From positions 181,718-245,717 of the forward strand of contig CAJNOP010000287.1 of the NCBI GenBank assembly GCA_905250075.1: a stretch of 64,000 nucleotides of DNA, written 5' to 3'. Below the pieces are notes generated by a model. The model saw only the letters and a list, made by a program, of their open reading frames with translations, was not told the DNA's origin and made no database searches. This document shows positions 46,736 through 57,049 of this stretch, one piece after another. The stretch's first letter is position 1. The number at the start of each line of letters is the position of its first letter. The DNA comes from Rotaria sp. Silwood1 (taxonomy: Eukaryota; Rotifera; Eurotatoria; Philodinida; Philodinidae). The position numbers were made by a program, and so were the translations under genes.

Positions 46736-48226
46736 TTTAACTGAAAAATATATTCAAATTATTTCAACATCGAAATTTTTTCTTTCGAAATTTTCTTGTT
46801 TAAACTTTTTTTTATTTCATTCAATTTTTATTTACTAAAATGTTAATACTCAACTATTCTTTATTTTATTTTACAATTTCTTAGGTCGTTTCTGCTAAAA
46901 AAATGAAAGGAAAGAAAATAACAAACTTAATCAACGCTTTTTAAATTCACCACTATTACACATGAAGATATCAATGTTAAAAATAATAAATGAATGAGTA
47001 TTCACAATGCTACTATACGAAATACTTTCACATTTATTAGACTTGGAAATAGTACAATTACCAATCAAGCATTTTTTATTAAAATATTATAATCACATGA
47101 AGTTGCTTCCAAATGCAAAAAAAAGTTAACTTTACTTTTTCTTTATTCTTATTTAAGAAATAACCTTATCATGAAAAAAAAATATTGTTGAATAAATATT
47201 ATTTGAATATATGAATGGTTGAACCTTGTTATTCGAATGGATGGAAAGAGGCAGAAAGGAAAAATGTCGAATGGGAAAAATATCGAAAACAAGAATATGA
47301 GGCGAAGATAAACATGTAAGATTGAAGGTGAGAGTATCGGAGATTTGTACTTCAAAATACTCTCGTTTTCCGCATTTCTATACGTCTATATTTGTATTAT
47401 TTTTGTATTTGATATTTTTATTTTCAACATTTTTCCAACATACCTTTTATTCTTGTTGAACTTCTATAAACGAGTGTGCGTCTCCTCATTGAGTGTTCAA
47501 TGTTTATATGATATAGAAGAAGAATTTATTTTTATTTTTCCTTTTCACTTCACAAATCGACGATCAATTTGACTAAAATGTTCATACTCGACTGTTGCAA
47601 TAAAGCGTTTAGCGAACATTTTTTTTATCGTCAAATGGTATCACTGTGAATTTTTTATATAAAGAAAAAGGGCACATACATTAAGAGGTCAAAAGACACT
47701 ACAAAATAAAACCTAATTAAGCAACGTGATTGGTTTGTTCACTTTTATTTTGTCTGGTGTATCCACGACCTACCCTTGATTACGTATTCTTTTCAATTTG
47801 TTCATGAATACATTTATTTTTACAATCAATTTATCGAACCAAAAACGACAAATATACACATCAATAAATAGATATAAATTACAAAAAAAAAGGATACGAA
47901 ATTAGATTAAAGTTCAATAACATCTCAAGTTAAGAAATCACAAATATTTTCAACCTATGGGGTCATACATACTAGAAAATGGTAATTAAATAAAAGTTGA
48001 ATAAAACAATCTTATTAGTTAATTCAGAATTAAGTCATCATTTTGAGACGATTTAACTGTGAATTAACTAATTACGTCGCTTAATTCAACTTTAATTTAA
48101 TTGGCTTTTTCTAGTGTTGTCGACTCCTATGTTAGAATGAGATAAGTGATATGATCGATTAATAAACAAAAGAAATAACGTTTATTGGATCCAGTCTGTT
48201 CAACCAATAACAATTTATCGTAAGTA
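46736..48226. other. Upstream region of the F-box gene, no gene seen
   Basis: AT-rich sequence, presumably containing the promoter of the minus-strand F-box gene. I see no clear TATA box or repeat. Around 48010-48110 the word TTAATTC/GAATTAA occurs several times in both orientations. Confidence 0.4.
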
Positions 48227-48380
48227 GGGTGTGGGTGTGGTGTGTAGATAGTGTGTAGGTGATGGAGTGTCTCTGTGCTGTCTAACTACACCCTAGCCAC
48301 CACTCACCCACACTGACATCCACATCCACCCTCATCACACCCACACCCACGCTCATCCACACCCCACACTCACACCCATC
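48227..48380. repeat. Telomere-like palindrome
   Basis: G arm GGTGTGGGTGTGGTGTGTAG, spacer holding GTGTCTCTGTGCTGTC, then a C arm from about 48283 with CCACTCACCCACACTGACAT and later CCCACACCCACGCTCATCC. Confidence 0.88.
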
Positions 48381-48399
48381 CTCGTCGTTAGCTTCGTAA

Positions 48400-49090
48400 C
48401 TTTCGCCCAATCGGGCGATGGATCCGTGGCGCGTACAGTAGCCATTCAAGTAAAATTTGCAACTTGAAACTTCGCAGCTTTTTGGCGAGAAGAAACCGAT
48501 CGAACGGTAGAGACTTTTAAGAAATCAGTCACTGCCAATTTGAACTGGACTGATTCCACTTTCTTGATAGTCTTCATTTTGGTGGCCACTGCCACAGACT
48601 TCCAACGAAAACTCCAAGCTGAAATCCATTGCAAATTTTTTCCATAAGAAATGGTCTCTATTTGGGAATCAAATGCTGTGTACTGCAATTAAGCGGCAGA
48701 GCCCAACCCAACGTCAAGTGAGGTAAATAATCGTATTCACTGGGATTAAGGGTGGCTGTCTCGAGATCGAATGATAGTGTCTATCGATTCTCGACAGCAT
48801 GAAGTTTAGACTTGAATGTCGTCATGGCAAAGTCATTGAAGCCGAGTCATTCCAGCCGGCGAACATGATTCCCAATCGATATATGTCGAAGCAAGTTTCC
48901 GCACTTCGCGGTCGACACCCTGTGTTCCGCAGAGAACTGGTCGTAATTTGATTCCACTATACCACAACGATGATATGGAAATGACTAATAAGGGGAGTTC
49001 GACAGAAGACGAACCGCCACGTCCTCCTGTCCGAAGAACAGTTACAAGATTCACAGCAGTATCCAATATTTGCACACAGTTCGATGATAA
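48400..49090. other. GC-richer block with coding-like stretches, identity unknown
   Basis: The base composition is visibly more balanced than the flanks. On the plus strand about 48810-48950 reads RHGKVIEAESFQPANMIPNR, and after a one-base shift the frame continues in LYHNDDMEMTNKGSSTEDEP to a stop at about 49092. This would suit a C-terminus with a frameshift. Minus-strand frames (48446-48688 and 48833-49075) are also open. I cannot decide the strand. It may be a pseudogene or foreign segment. Confidence 0.3.
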
Positions 49091-49898
49091 TTAATCTTTA
49101 TTCTGACGTTGCATTCAACTGAACCCTGTCTCGCATAGCATGCACTGTACTTGAATCTGATTCTTAGAGAATTTGTTCAACATCTTGAGCGTGACATCAA
49201 CGACCTATTCTAAATATTTTATTCATTTTCAAAGTTCGAACAGAATCCCGTAGACCCTCTTCTTATCATTCTTAGACAAGGATGCAGCGTGTCTTTTGTA
49301 ATGCATGAATCATTCACACAGAGAGAACTATTTTATTGATGAACATGCCTTCCCTTTGCTTTTTTTCGCGGAAAGTCAATGTCTCTGCCTTGCACAAGGG
49401 ACACTTGAATAGCTGCTTTCTTTTGCGCAGAAAGGATTCGATAAGAAAATGGAGAATGACGCACGTTGTTGACTGTGAGCAGTGGGTTTTTTCCCACTTC
49501 GAAGAAAAACAGCACAAAGTTAACATTTAGGTGAAATGATACTGAATCAGCAAATGTTGAAAACAATGAAAATGCCGTAGAGAAAAATGGTTCTCTATTT
49601 TCCAAAAGAAGTCTGATTCACATTGTGCAAAAGACAGACAAAACACTTTTCACATGAAAACAAATCAAGTGTTCTGCCGATATTCCTCCACAATGATTCC
49701 AGTTTTCTATATGATCGTGATCGACAACTATTTTTCAAGCGAATTTTGGTAAAAGAAAAGATATTTCAAAAGCGATTTTGAACGCTGAAACGAAGCAACA
49801 CTGGTCTAGAAATTTTCAACATCGCTGTCAATCTCCAGGAATATCACCTGTGGGTGAGCGGTACTTGTGTGCCTGCGATCTTCTTACAAACACTAAAC

Positions 49899-49975
49899 AC
49901 CCACACCAACACCTACACCCACACCCACACCCACATCCACATCCACCCACCCACACCTCACACCCCACACCCCAC
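49899..49975. repeat. Telomere-like tract, C strand only
   Basis: ACACCCACACCAACACCTACACCC through CCACACCTCACACCCCACACCCCAC. No G arm is seen on the left, so this is the main exception to the palindromic arrangement. Confidence 0.88.
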
Positions 49976-51022
49976 TCTTTTGAATTCTGATGGTCCTGAT
50001 CAATTCCTCGACTCCGCAAAGCTTGTGTCAAGTTTTATAAAAGTAATGGCTATTTTCTCAAAATAAGTTGCTTCTGACTGAAGCAATACCTCAATACTGT
50101 ATTAGTATTGTGACATGCCCAAAATTGATGACATATTTGATGGGTAGCATACTAATTGGCCGTGATACAAAGGAGGTTTGACACATATTTTTCCTATTGT
50201 AATTTAAAATTATAATCATCGAAAATTTCAATATAACTATCTCACCTTATATAACAGCAACACTCAAACCTAAGATCAAAAGAATTAAATCGCTTCTTGT
50301 CATAGTATGAATAAGCTAACGTGTATATGCATACAAGTTTCGACGACATTTTATATCAGAGTATGGAATTATTTATACATGAACAAACATTGCATTCTGT
50401 CTTGAAAAAGATTATTCTCCTATTTCCTTTCTGTATCCATAATCGAAAGTCCATTACAGCAGTACCATTGAATTGTAAAAAACAGCTCATTAACGATTCA
50501 TAACGGTTCGTTGCACAGAATCGTAGTCGAATAACTTAACGTGTTGAATGTGCGATGATAAGGAAGAGAAATATTGGCTCATTGAGAAAGACAGAGACGT
50601 GTTAGAGTGAGATCAATACTACTAGCTGGACCAGTTAGAAATAAAATAATTCAGAAGAGAAAGATAAATACCGACAAAACAAGGATAATGCCAAATTTCT
50701 AGCACAATGACACATAGCCAATAAATACATTTGCCATTATCTCAATGTATTCTTGATCTTTTCCGCTGACACTTTGGAAGCATATAGACTAACAAAGGAT
50801 GTACCAATGGCGTAAATGTGAGACCGAATGGCACTGCCATTTATGGAAAAATTGAACAAAATAAGGTGTTCCGTTTATTTTAACTGAGAGAATATATTTA
50901 ACTCTAATATTAAAACATATTTTATATTTTAATGATGGTTGTCTAACGGTACTACAGTAATGCTAGTTTAAATTTTATTTGAGAAATAAACAAAAAATGC
51001 GAAGATAAAAACAATTTTTATT
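49976..51022. other. No gene recognised
   Basis: Ordinary AT-rich sequence downstream of the bicupin gene. No exon, repeat or RNA gene is apparent. Confidence 0.45.
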
Positions 51023-52541
51023 TTAATAAATGATACCTTTAATAGCATGTTCACTTTTAAGATATTTCCATTCTTCTTCAGCAAATCGAATATCGTACGA
51101 TCCCTATAGAAAAAGAAAAATGACGATTGAGAACATAATATAGACTAAAAAAAGAAGAATCACAAAGGGTGGGTGTGGGTGTGGGTGGTGTGAACGTGGG
51201 TGTGGGTGTGTATGAAGATAAGACACCTACACCCACACCCACACCCCAACGATAGACCAGCATCTTGCATTGGCAAAATCCAAGCATCTTCATCTGTCGA
51301 TTCATTGTGATGCGAATGCCACATGCCAAGAGGAGTTGTAAATGCACTACCTGATTTCCATTCTAATCGAGTCGGTGAACGAATGGTACCATCTTCATTT
51401 AGATCATAACCAATCAGTGTATAACACTTTCCTTTAGGTGCATATGTAACCAAATCCAATGCTACGGCATTATGACTAATCAATGCAGATAGTGATTCTG
51501 AATATTGTAGAGGATTAAAAGAACGTTGGAAATTACCGATGTGGTTTTTGCAATGAATTCGCTGGTAGAACATTCATTAATGCCCATAATGTATGTGTTA
51601 AAGACTTTGTTTCACTTATATCTGGATTTCCGATTAATGTACCAAGTCGATTCGCGTGTTCACTACCTGGTTTTTCTCGAATGCTTTCTACTTTCTCTCG
51701 TAGAACATGACTTCGAAAAATAGTCGTTGTAAAAGCTTTCTCAGCTGGCTTTGCCCGAAGATACTTGAGAAGAGGCTCATCATGTACATAATAGAAGGCC
51801 GTATCTTCGTGTGCAAAATGATTGAGTGCTTGTGTTTGATAAGGAACGACTAATAGATCATCTTCGGACCAATCTACTTGGCCTTCATCAGCAATCTTTG
51901 TTGTACCACGACCTCGAATAACGTATAAACATAGTGGAGTGCATGTGAGAATACTGTCTTGTTTGAAAGAATCATTCGGTTTGATATGAATGAAGCCAGC
52001 AAGAAGATTCGGACAACTTGCAGGATAATCAAGACCCAGTGAAAAAGATACTAGAAAAATATTTGAGAAATTATCAAGTTTCTCTCCGCATTTTCGACAC
52101 ATAGATAGACAAGGTTTTCTTCTGATTCCTCTAATAAGTGTATTTTCCTATAAGTAGACTTTCTAACTGAAGAGCAAAGCTGATCATAAGAGAAAAAATT
52201 TCACTAGGTTTTTTTTTTAAATCTTATCTTTTCTACACAATGAAACATACAATCGAATGGAATATCTGCCGTTGCGGTACTTTCTTTGTGCAATTTGGCT
52301 GAATGAGTCGTTATTGATACCGCTTTGTGCTACAAGAGAAATCGTCTTATTTCTATACATCAACAGAGATCTTACTAACCGCTGGTCGAACATTTTTGTT
52401 ATACTCGTAGAGTAAATCGGAATTTTCGACAATGCGTAGTCCACCTTCTGAATTGCCCATATTTAGAAGTAGAAGAGTAAAATGGATGAGAAAAATGATA
52501 GTAAAAGAATAGAATAAAAGGATTTTTCTTCGTTCTCTCAT
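51023..52541 (-). CDS. Bicupin protein with N-terminal membrane or signal segment (dioxygenase-like)
   Basis: Proposed exons are 52541-52380, 52329-52239, 52050-51537, 51475 to about 51245, and 51103-51023. The first four join in frame with GT-AG introns of 50-190 bp. Residues 7-27 are a hydrophobic signal or anchor (LLFYSFTIIFLIHFTLLLL). A first cupin barrel contains LCLYVIRGRGTTKIADEG and later DLLVVPYQTQALNHF. The second contains PHRHN, completed across an intron, and GMWHSHHNE, the usual metal-ligand histidine pattern. The two-barrel order resembles gentisate 1,2-dioxygenase-like cupins, but the substrate is not established. The short last exon (SYDIRFAEEEWKYLK) looks genuine. However, the intron before it is filled by a telomere-like palindrome, and no GT donor there restores its frame, so the 3' end may be damaged. 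Exon 2's GTGTAG donor is unusual. Confidence 0.72.
51167..51249. repeat. Telomere-like palindrome inside the bicupin's last intron
   Basis: G arm GGTGGGTGTGGGTGTGGGTG, spacer GTATGAAGATAAGACACC, C arm TACACCCACACCCACACCCC. The C arm abuts coding sequence directly: on the minus strand the codons for ...DAGLSL run straight into GGGGTGTGGGTG. Confidence 0.92.
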
Positions 52542-52666
52542 TTCTCGACTATTCTTAGATTCGATGCACTTTCATCATTCACGCTACTAGTAACTGCTGT
52601 GCATGTTTCTATACGCGGAGAAAAAGAACGAGTAGTGGAGGAAAAAATCGAAATTAAATTATACAC

Positions 52667-53060
52667 TCACTTGACCTTTCTAGATATAGACTTGTGTACA
52701 ATAAATAAACACATCAAAAAATACGATACCATACGTTTTTTGGTCCGTTCATAAAACAAACTTCTAATACACTTTATCATAAACGATGTATCGGAGACAT
52801 ATTTGAATCCATCAATCGAACGAATCAGATCCCTTTTCAAATTGACAGAAGATAAATACAAATGTTTCACATTAGGAAATAGAGATGACAACACTTCAAT
52901 ATAATGTATGAAAACGAGACAGTTCAGGAAAGTGTCATTTCAAGGATCGAATATCTGTCAATATCAGCAGAGTTATCATTTGAATTTAATTCAGTGCGAT
53001 TCTCGTCACAATGGTTCTCAACAACGTGTCAAGATCAAATTGATATCGATTTTCAAAAAA
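52667..53060 (-). pseudogene. F-box family pseudogene fragment
   Basis: The minus strand reads SSLFPNVKHLYLSSVNLKRD and DGFKYVSDTSFMIKC, typical of the leucine-rich body of the bdelloid F-box family. A stretch upstream (RTELNSNDNSADIDRYSILE) is in a different frame, separated by a one-base shift. No F-box or C-terminus is present. It begins about 125 bases upstream of the bicupin start and could be mistaken for its 5' exon. Confidence 0.55.
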
Positions 53061-53189
53061 CATAGGTAATAAACCATCGGTATAGGATGTTATCCAAAAA
53101 ATCGGTCATTGAAGTTCATCAATATTGACGTCAACAGCAAAGAACCAAGATGGATGAGAATGAGAGTGATAGGTCTCTCTTCACATGAC

Positions 53190-53472
53190 CACTTACTCAT
53201 CCTGCTAACGGAGCTTTTCAAGCACAAGTGACATTTTTCACTGGAGTTTATAGGTATTCAATAACGATGATCTACTAGATATTATTGTCACTAATTGTGG
53301 CGTCCATAACGTAGGTATATTGCTCGATATTGCTAGCGGAACTTTTCTGGCGCAACCGACTGTCGCTTCAGGAGATTTCAATAACGATGGGAAATTGGAT
53401 CTTATTACCATTGATTATGAGCTAAATAACGTGGAAATCTTACTAAATGCACGTGAATGTGGCATACTCTGA
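53190..53472 (+). pseudogene. FG-GAP/VCBS repeat protein fragment
   Basis: 53257-53472 reads FNNDDLLDIIVTNCGVHNVG and, one repeat later, GDFNNDGKLDLITIDYELNN, ending ECGIL and a TGA. The D-x-N-x-D-G-x-x-D calcium-loop pattern marks FG-GAP/VCBS beta-propeller repeats, a family abundant in bdelloids. A preceding half-repeat (NGAFQAQVTFFTG) is out of frame and a linker is missing, so this is a truncated, shifted copy of perhaps two to three repeats. Confidence 0.75.
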
Positions 53473-53910
53473 TTACTTTGGAAAAATCAACTTACTCATC
53501 AATCATTTATTTTGTCTTCTTCTTTGAAAAATATAAAACTGTATTCAATGTCACAGGTAACGCTTCGCTCTTCATCAAAATCTTGTAAATTTGAAAAAGC
53601 TTTATTTTAGCTTTTAACATATAATTAGCTTTGTAAATAATGTGATCATTTGAGATAAGTTCTAATAAAATATAGTTGTTTATGACTTGTGATGATCTTT
53701 TCCTTCACTTTAAAGTTATTGATCTTGTTTTGTCTAGTTCATCAATGGTTTTTTCAGTATGCGTAATTATTTTATGAAATTGTATTCATTCGTTTAATGT
53801 GTTCATAAATATCAAAATACAATGTCAAAAATAATGATCTACTTCTTTCAAGCTGAAGAAAAATATAGAAGCGAGAAGTGAGTAGATATATTTACAAAAA
53901 TACAAACTAG

Positions 53911-53966
53911 GATGTGGAGTGGGTATAGAATGAGAAGAATACATACACATGCACATCCACACCCAC
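53911..53966. repeat. Short telomere-like palindrome
   Basis: GATGTGGAGTGGGTA, spacer TAGAATGAGAAGAATACATA, then CACATGCACATCCACACCCAC. Confidence 0.7.
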
Positions 53967-54651
53967 AATGTAGCCATCGAAAACTTAATCAAAAAAACAA
54001 TGTAGTATCTTCGAAATAATTGTCAAATTAGGAGTAAAAGAATTATATTGAGAGCATGAAGACTCCCGTTCCGGATTCGGATTCAAAAATTTTGCAACCG
54101 ATGGATTATATCTGAAGGTCATTATTCAATCAAGACAAAAGTTTAAGTGGCTATTTGAATACAAGCTTTTTTTTGCCATAAGTTGTAAACTCATCTTTGA
54201 TCAGAACTAATACTAAGAATTAAAAAAAATTTGAGTTGGAAAAAAGCAGTATTAATTGTGTTTTATTTGAATAGTATAGCAGAAAAAATTACCCTCTCCA
54301 TATTTAACCTGTTGATAAGGGTCTTATCAAAAAGTGTTGCGTCTACCCTAGATTCCAAACGTTCCGCCGTCTATGGAAGGTAATGAAACTTTTAATATAA
54401 AAAGTATCAAATGATTTGAAATCTAAAAAAGAGACTTGATTTTTTCGCCAATAGATTTGCCTTTGGTTTCTTTACATCTGACATGCTACCAACTAATTGA
54501 AAAAGATTTATGACCCAAGTTGGCTTCTTATTCGTCCTCGTCCTTTCTGAGACACCTCTAATTCTTTTCTTCGTTTTTATCTTTAAACGATAGAGTGTAA
54601 TATAAATACAAAAAAGAAAGCATCACACAACTGAGATGTATCGATCAACTG

Positions 54652-55899
54652 TCACTTCGCACTCTGAGCGACTGAAGATGTTTGTATCTTTTCTTTCTTT
54701 AACTGTTGCATCCATCTTCCAATTTGAGATTCTTTCCAAAAGACTTTCATGATTTTTTTTGAGGATAATATAAATATGAAAAAAGTTGCATGTTGAGGAA
54801 AATATTGAACAAAATTAAAGAATATATACAAATGTGATACGGGACTGACTTTTGCTTCTACACACTTTTTCGATGTTTGTACTTGTAAGAACACCAGTGT
54901 CGAAAATTGAGAAATGAACATAGTCAAAGGTGGAATCAAATATTCATAATGTAGAGATACTTGCTGTACGAATGTTTGTCGAAACGTAAGTTTCGGTTGA
55001 CAATCTTGACTGAGATAGATTTTTCTACGTGTCATACTTATAAAAATAAGAATATTAGCAAGGAAATGAAGAAAACAGGAGCCAACTCGATTCATCCAAC
55101 CAAAAACTAAATTTGAACGGTATAAAGTCGGAGTTCTATTAATTACACAACTATACGACTGAGTTGAATTCGAAGGCATAACATCGACTATAGTGGTTGA
55201 TATGATGTTTGGAACAATTGATAGAGGAACAAAAATAATGATAAATGTTACAATTATAATGGAATATTTTACAGACTTGCCAAATAATTTGAAAAACATT
55301 AGGTCCATCAGTGTTCGTTCAACTGCTAAAATTGACGAGCACCACATTGTAATTGACCGAAAGATGACATCGAGATTCCACATAATATAACAGTTGAAAA
55401 TATACTGATAGAGATAAGTTTTTTTCGTTTTATCAGATAGATACAGTGCGAATAAAATATTTAAGTCGAAAAAAATGATCACATAACAGCTACATAGTGT
55501 AAATGTGAGTAGATAAACCCCAGTATAGTTCTTTTTTATAGATTTACAAAAAAATGTTTGTAAAGCAACTATATTATTGAAGAGGCCAAATGTAACCATT
55601 AGAAGAGTAACAAGTGGATATAAAATAGAATAATTAATAGATGAGTTTGACGTTTGAACAGTTAGCAACATTACTTGTCCATAAGTGTAGAAGAATAAAC
55701 TCGATGGTTGTGCACATTTTTCACCCATAAAACAAGGTGCACAGCGACACAATAGTGAACTGTTTGCTCCAATAGTACATTCTCCATGATTTGAACAGGA
55801 ATTATTTAGGCAACCTTCAACGGACATGTCTTTAAAGTGGAAACGCAAAGAAAATGACAGTATTCTGTGACATACAAAGACCAAACGATAGTTGATCAT
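54652..55899 (-). CDS. EGF-like domain plus seven-transmembrane receptor, 415 aa
   Basis: A single exon. Residues 28-64 form an EGF-like module with cysteines at 30, 35, 41, 51, 53 and 62, plus an extra one at 56. Seven hydrophobic segments follow, starting near residues 92, 128, 171, 211, 270, 323 and 367. TM3 ends in SILAVERTLM, an ERT in the DRY position. The segment after TM7 (SSKKIMKVFWK) resembles a GPCR helix 8. The N-terminus (MINYRLVFVCHRILSFSL) may act as a signal sequence. A hydrophobic in-frame run lies just upstream (NIAVFIAIIISLQC) without an ATG, so a hidden 5' exon is possible. The tail is Lys/Gln-rich. It would sit in the plasma membrane with the EGF module outside; ligand and G-protein are unknown. 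A rhodopsin-like 7TM core with an EGF head is uncommon. It is divergently paired with the gene at 56210. Confidence 0.83.
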   Translation of the reverse strand: MINYRLVFVCHRILSFSLRFHFKDMSVEGCLNNSCSNHGECTIGANSSLLCRCAPCFMGEKCAQPSSLFFYTYGQVMLLTVQTSNSSINYSILYPLVTLLMVTFGLFNNIVALQTFFCKSIKKNYTGVYLLTFTLCSCYVIIFFDLNILFALYLSDKTKKTYLYQYIFNCYIMWNLDVIFRSITMWCSSILAVERTLMDLMFFKLFGKSVKYSIIIVTFIIIFVPLSIVPNIISTTIVDVMPSNSTQSYSCVINRTPTLYRSNLVFGWMNRVGSCFLHFLANILIFISMTRRKIYLSQDCQPKLTFRQTFVQQVSLHYEYLIPPLTMFISQFSTLVFLQVQTSKKCVEAKVSPVSHLYIFFNFVQYFPQHATFFIFILSSKKIMKVFWKESQIGRWMQQLKKEKIQTSSVAQSAK

Positions 55900-56209
55900 A
55901 AATATGAGACAATAATTAAAATTGCAAGCACATTGTAGCGAAATAATGATGGCAATGAATACTGCGATGTTGTCGTTTTTATTAATATCATGTTTTACCT
56001 TTCTTTACTTCCCTTCTTTACTTGTTTGTCTCTGAAAGGAAAGGTGAAATATTTTTGACATAGTTCGATCTTGCAAGCAAATAAAAAAAAAACTTTTCAG
56101 TTCCTCTTTCTCTCTCTCTCTCTCTCTCTCTCTTTTAAAACTTAATAAAAACCTTTTATTTTTTTTATAGTTAATACATACATATTCCACAATCTTTCAT
56201 AAAAGTAAT
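55900..56209. promoter_or_regulatory. Shared 310-bp divergent intergenic region with (CT)n tract
   Basis: The starts of the EGF-7TM gene (minus) and the secreted-protein gene (plus) are 310 bases apart, so both promoters must lie here unless a 5' exon is hidden. A pure CT/GA microsatellite of about 12 units sits at 56108-56132. Promoter function is inferred from position only. Confidence 0.5.
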
Positions 56210-57049
56210 ATGGATCATAAACATTTCTTTCTGGTTTATCTTCTTCATATCGTATTATATCAGACAACAATAAACGGTCAATGTAGCAGAAGGCTATTAC
56301 AATCTACTCTTTTAAACGCACCAAGGCTGTGCGTTTGGATGATTACAAAGAAGCTTCAAACTGAGAGGCTCAATAGAGTTGCTGTCCAAAGTCCCTGTGA
56401 GCTGCAGCAAAAAATTCTCATATCTGTTCAAGAACAGTATCTGTTTTATCATGTAAATTTTTTAACAGTTAATCAAACTATTACTGTTGGTGGTTACTTG
56501 ACGATACGAGATTTACTGTGGAACAATACTGACCAATCAAAGTGTGATGTTAGGGTATTAAAATGGTGTGGACAGAACGATGGAAATCAATGTTATTTCA
56601 ATGAAAAACAAATTTTCAATGCCAGTCAACAAGTTCTAAAGACGAAGAACATTGTGAAAGTATTACCAACAGTCAGTGAAAATGTGGAAAGTTTACCATT
56701 TCCATCTATTTTTAATCTATCGATCGTCAACGTCAAACCTTTGAATGTCTGTAAGAGCAATAAAATATTCATCTGTCATCTGGTAATGGAAGATGAATGT
56801 TCATACTATATATGTCATCATGGTAATTCAGAAAAAAGTGTTCTTCAACTGAAACTTAAATATCAAGGCCCTACTTCAACATCATCCTTACTTGTTGATA
56901 TGACAATGATATGTGACTATTTTGAATTAAAACTAATCCAAAATACAAACAGTATCGTATATAAATTGTTAAAACAGAATGGTAGAGGCGGTACACTGTG
57001 CCATCTTGTATCACCACAAACAACTTTTCTATTGTGTTCGTCGGACTGA
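56210..57049 (+). CDS. Secreted cysteine-rich glycoprotein, 279 aa, family unknown
   Basis: A single open exon from ATG to TGA. Residues 1 to about 23 (MDHKHFFLVYLLHIVLYQTT...) form a signal peptide with a likely cut after INGQ. The mature part has about a dozen cysteines, several in tight groups such as CHLVMEDECSYYICHH, and N-glycosylation sites NQT, NNT, NAS and NLS. There is no transmembrane segment after the signal, so export is expected. I recognise no domain. Its position back-to-back with an EGF-7TM receptor raises the possibility of co-expression, which is only an inference. The length and regular composition make a chance frame very unlikely. Confidence 0.72.
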   Translation: MDHKHFFLVYLLHIVLYQTTINGQCSRRLLQSTLLNAPRLCVWMITKKLQTERLNRVAVQSPCELQQKILISVQEQYLFYHVNFLTVNQTITVGGYLTIRDLLWNNTDQSKCDVRVLKWCGQNDGNQCYFNEKQIFNASQQVLKTKNIVKVLPTVSENVESLPFPSIFNLSIVNVKPLNVCKSNKIFICHLVMEDECSYYICHHGNSEKSVLQLKLKYQGPTSTSSLLVDMTMICDYFELKLIQNTNSIVYKLLKQNGRGGTLCHLVSPQTTFLLCSSD

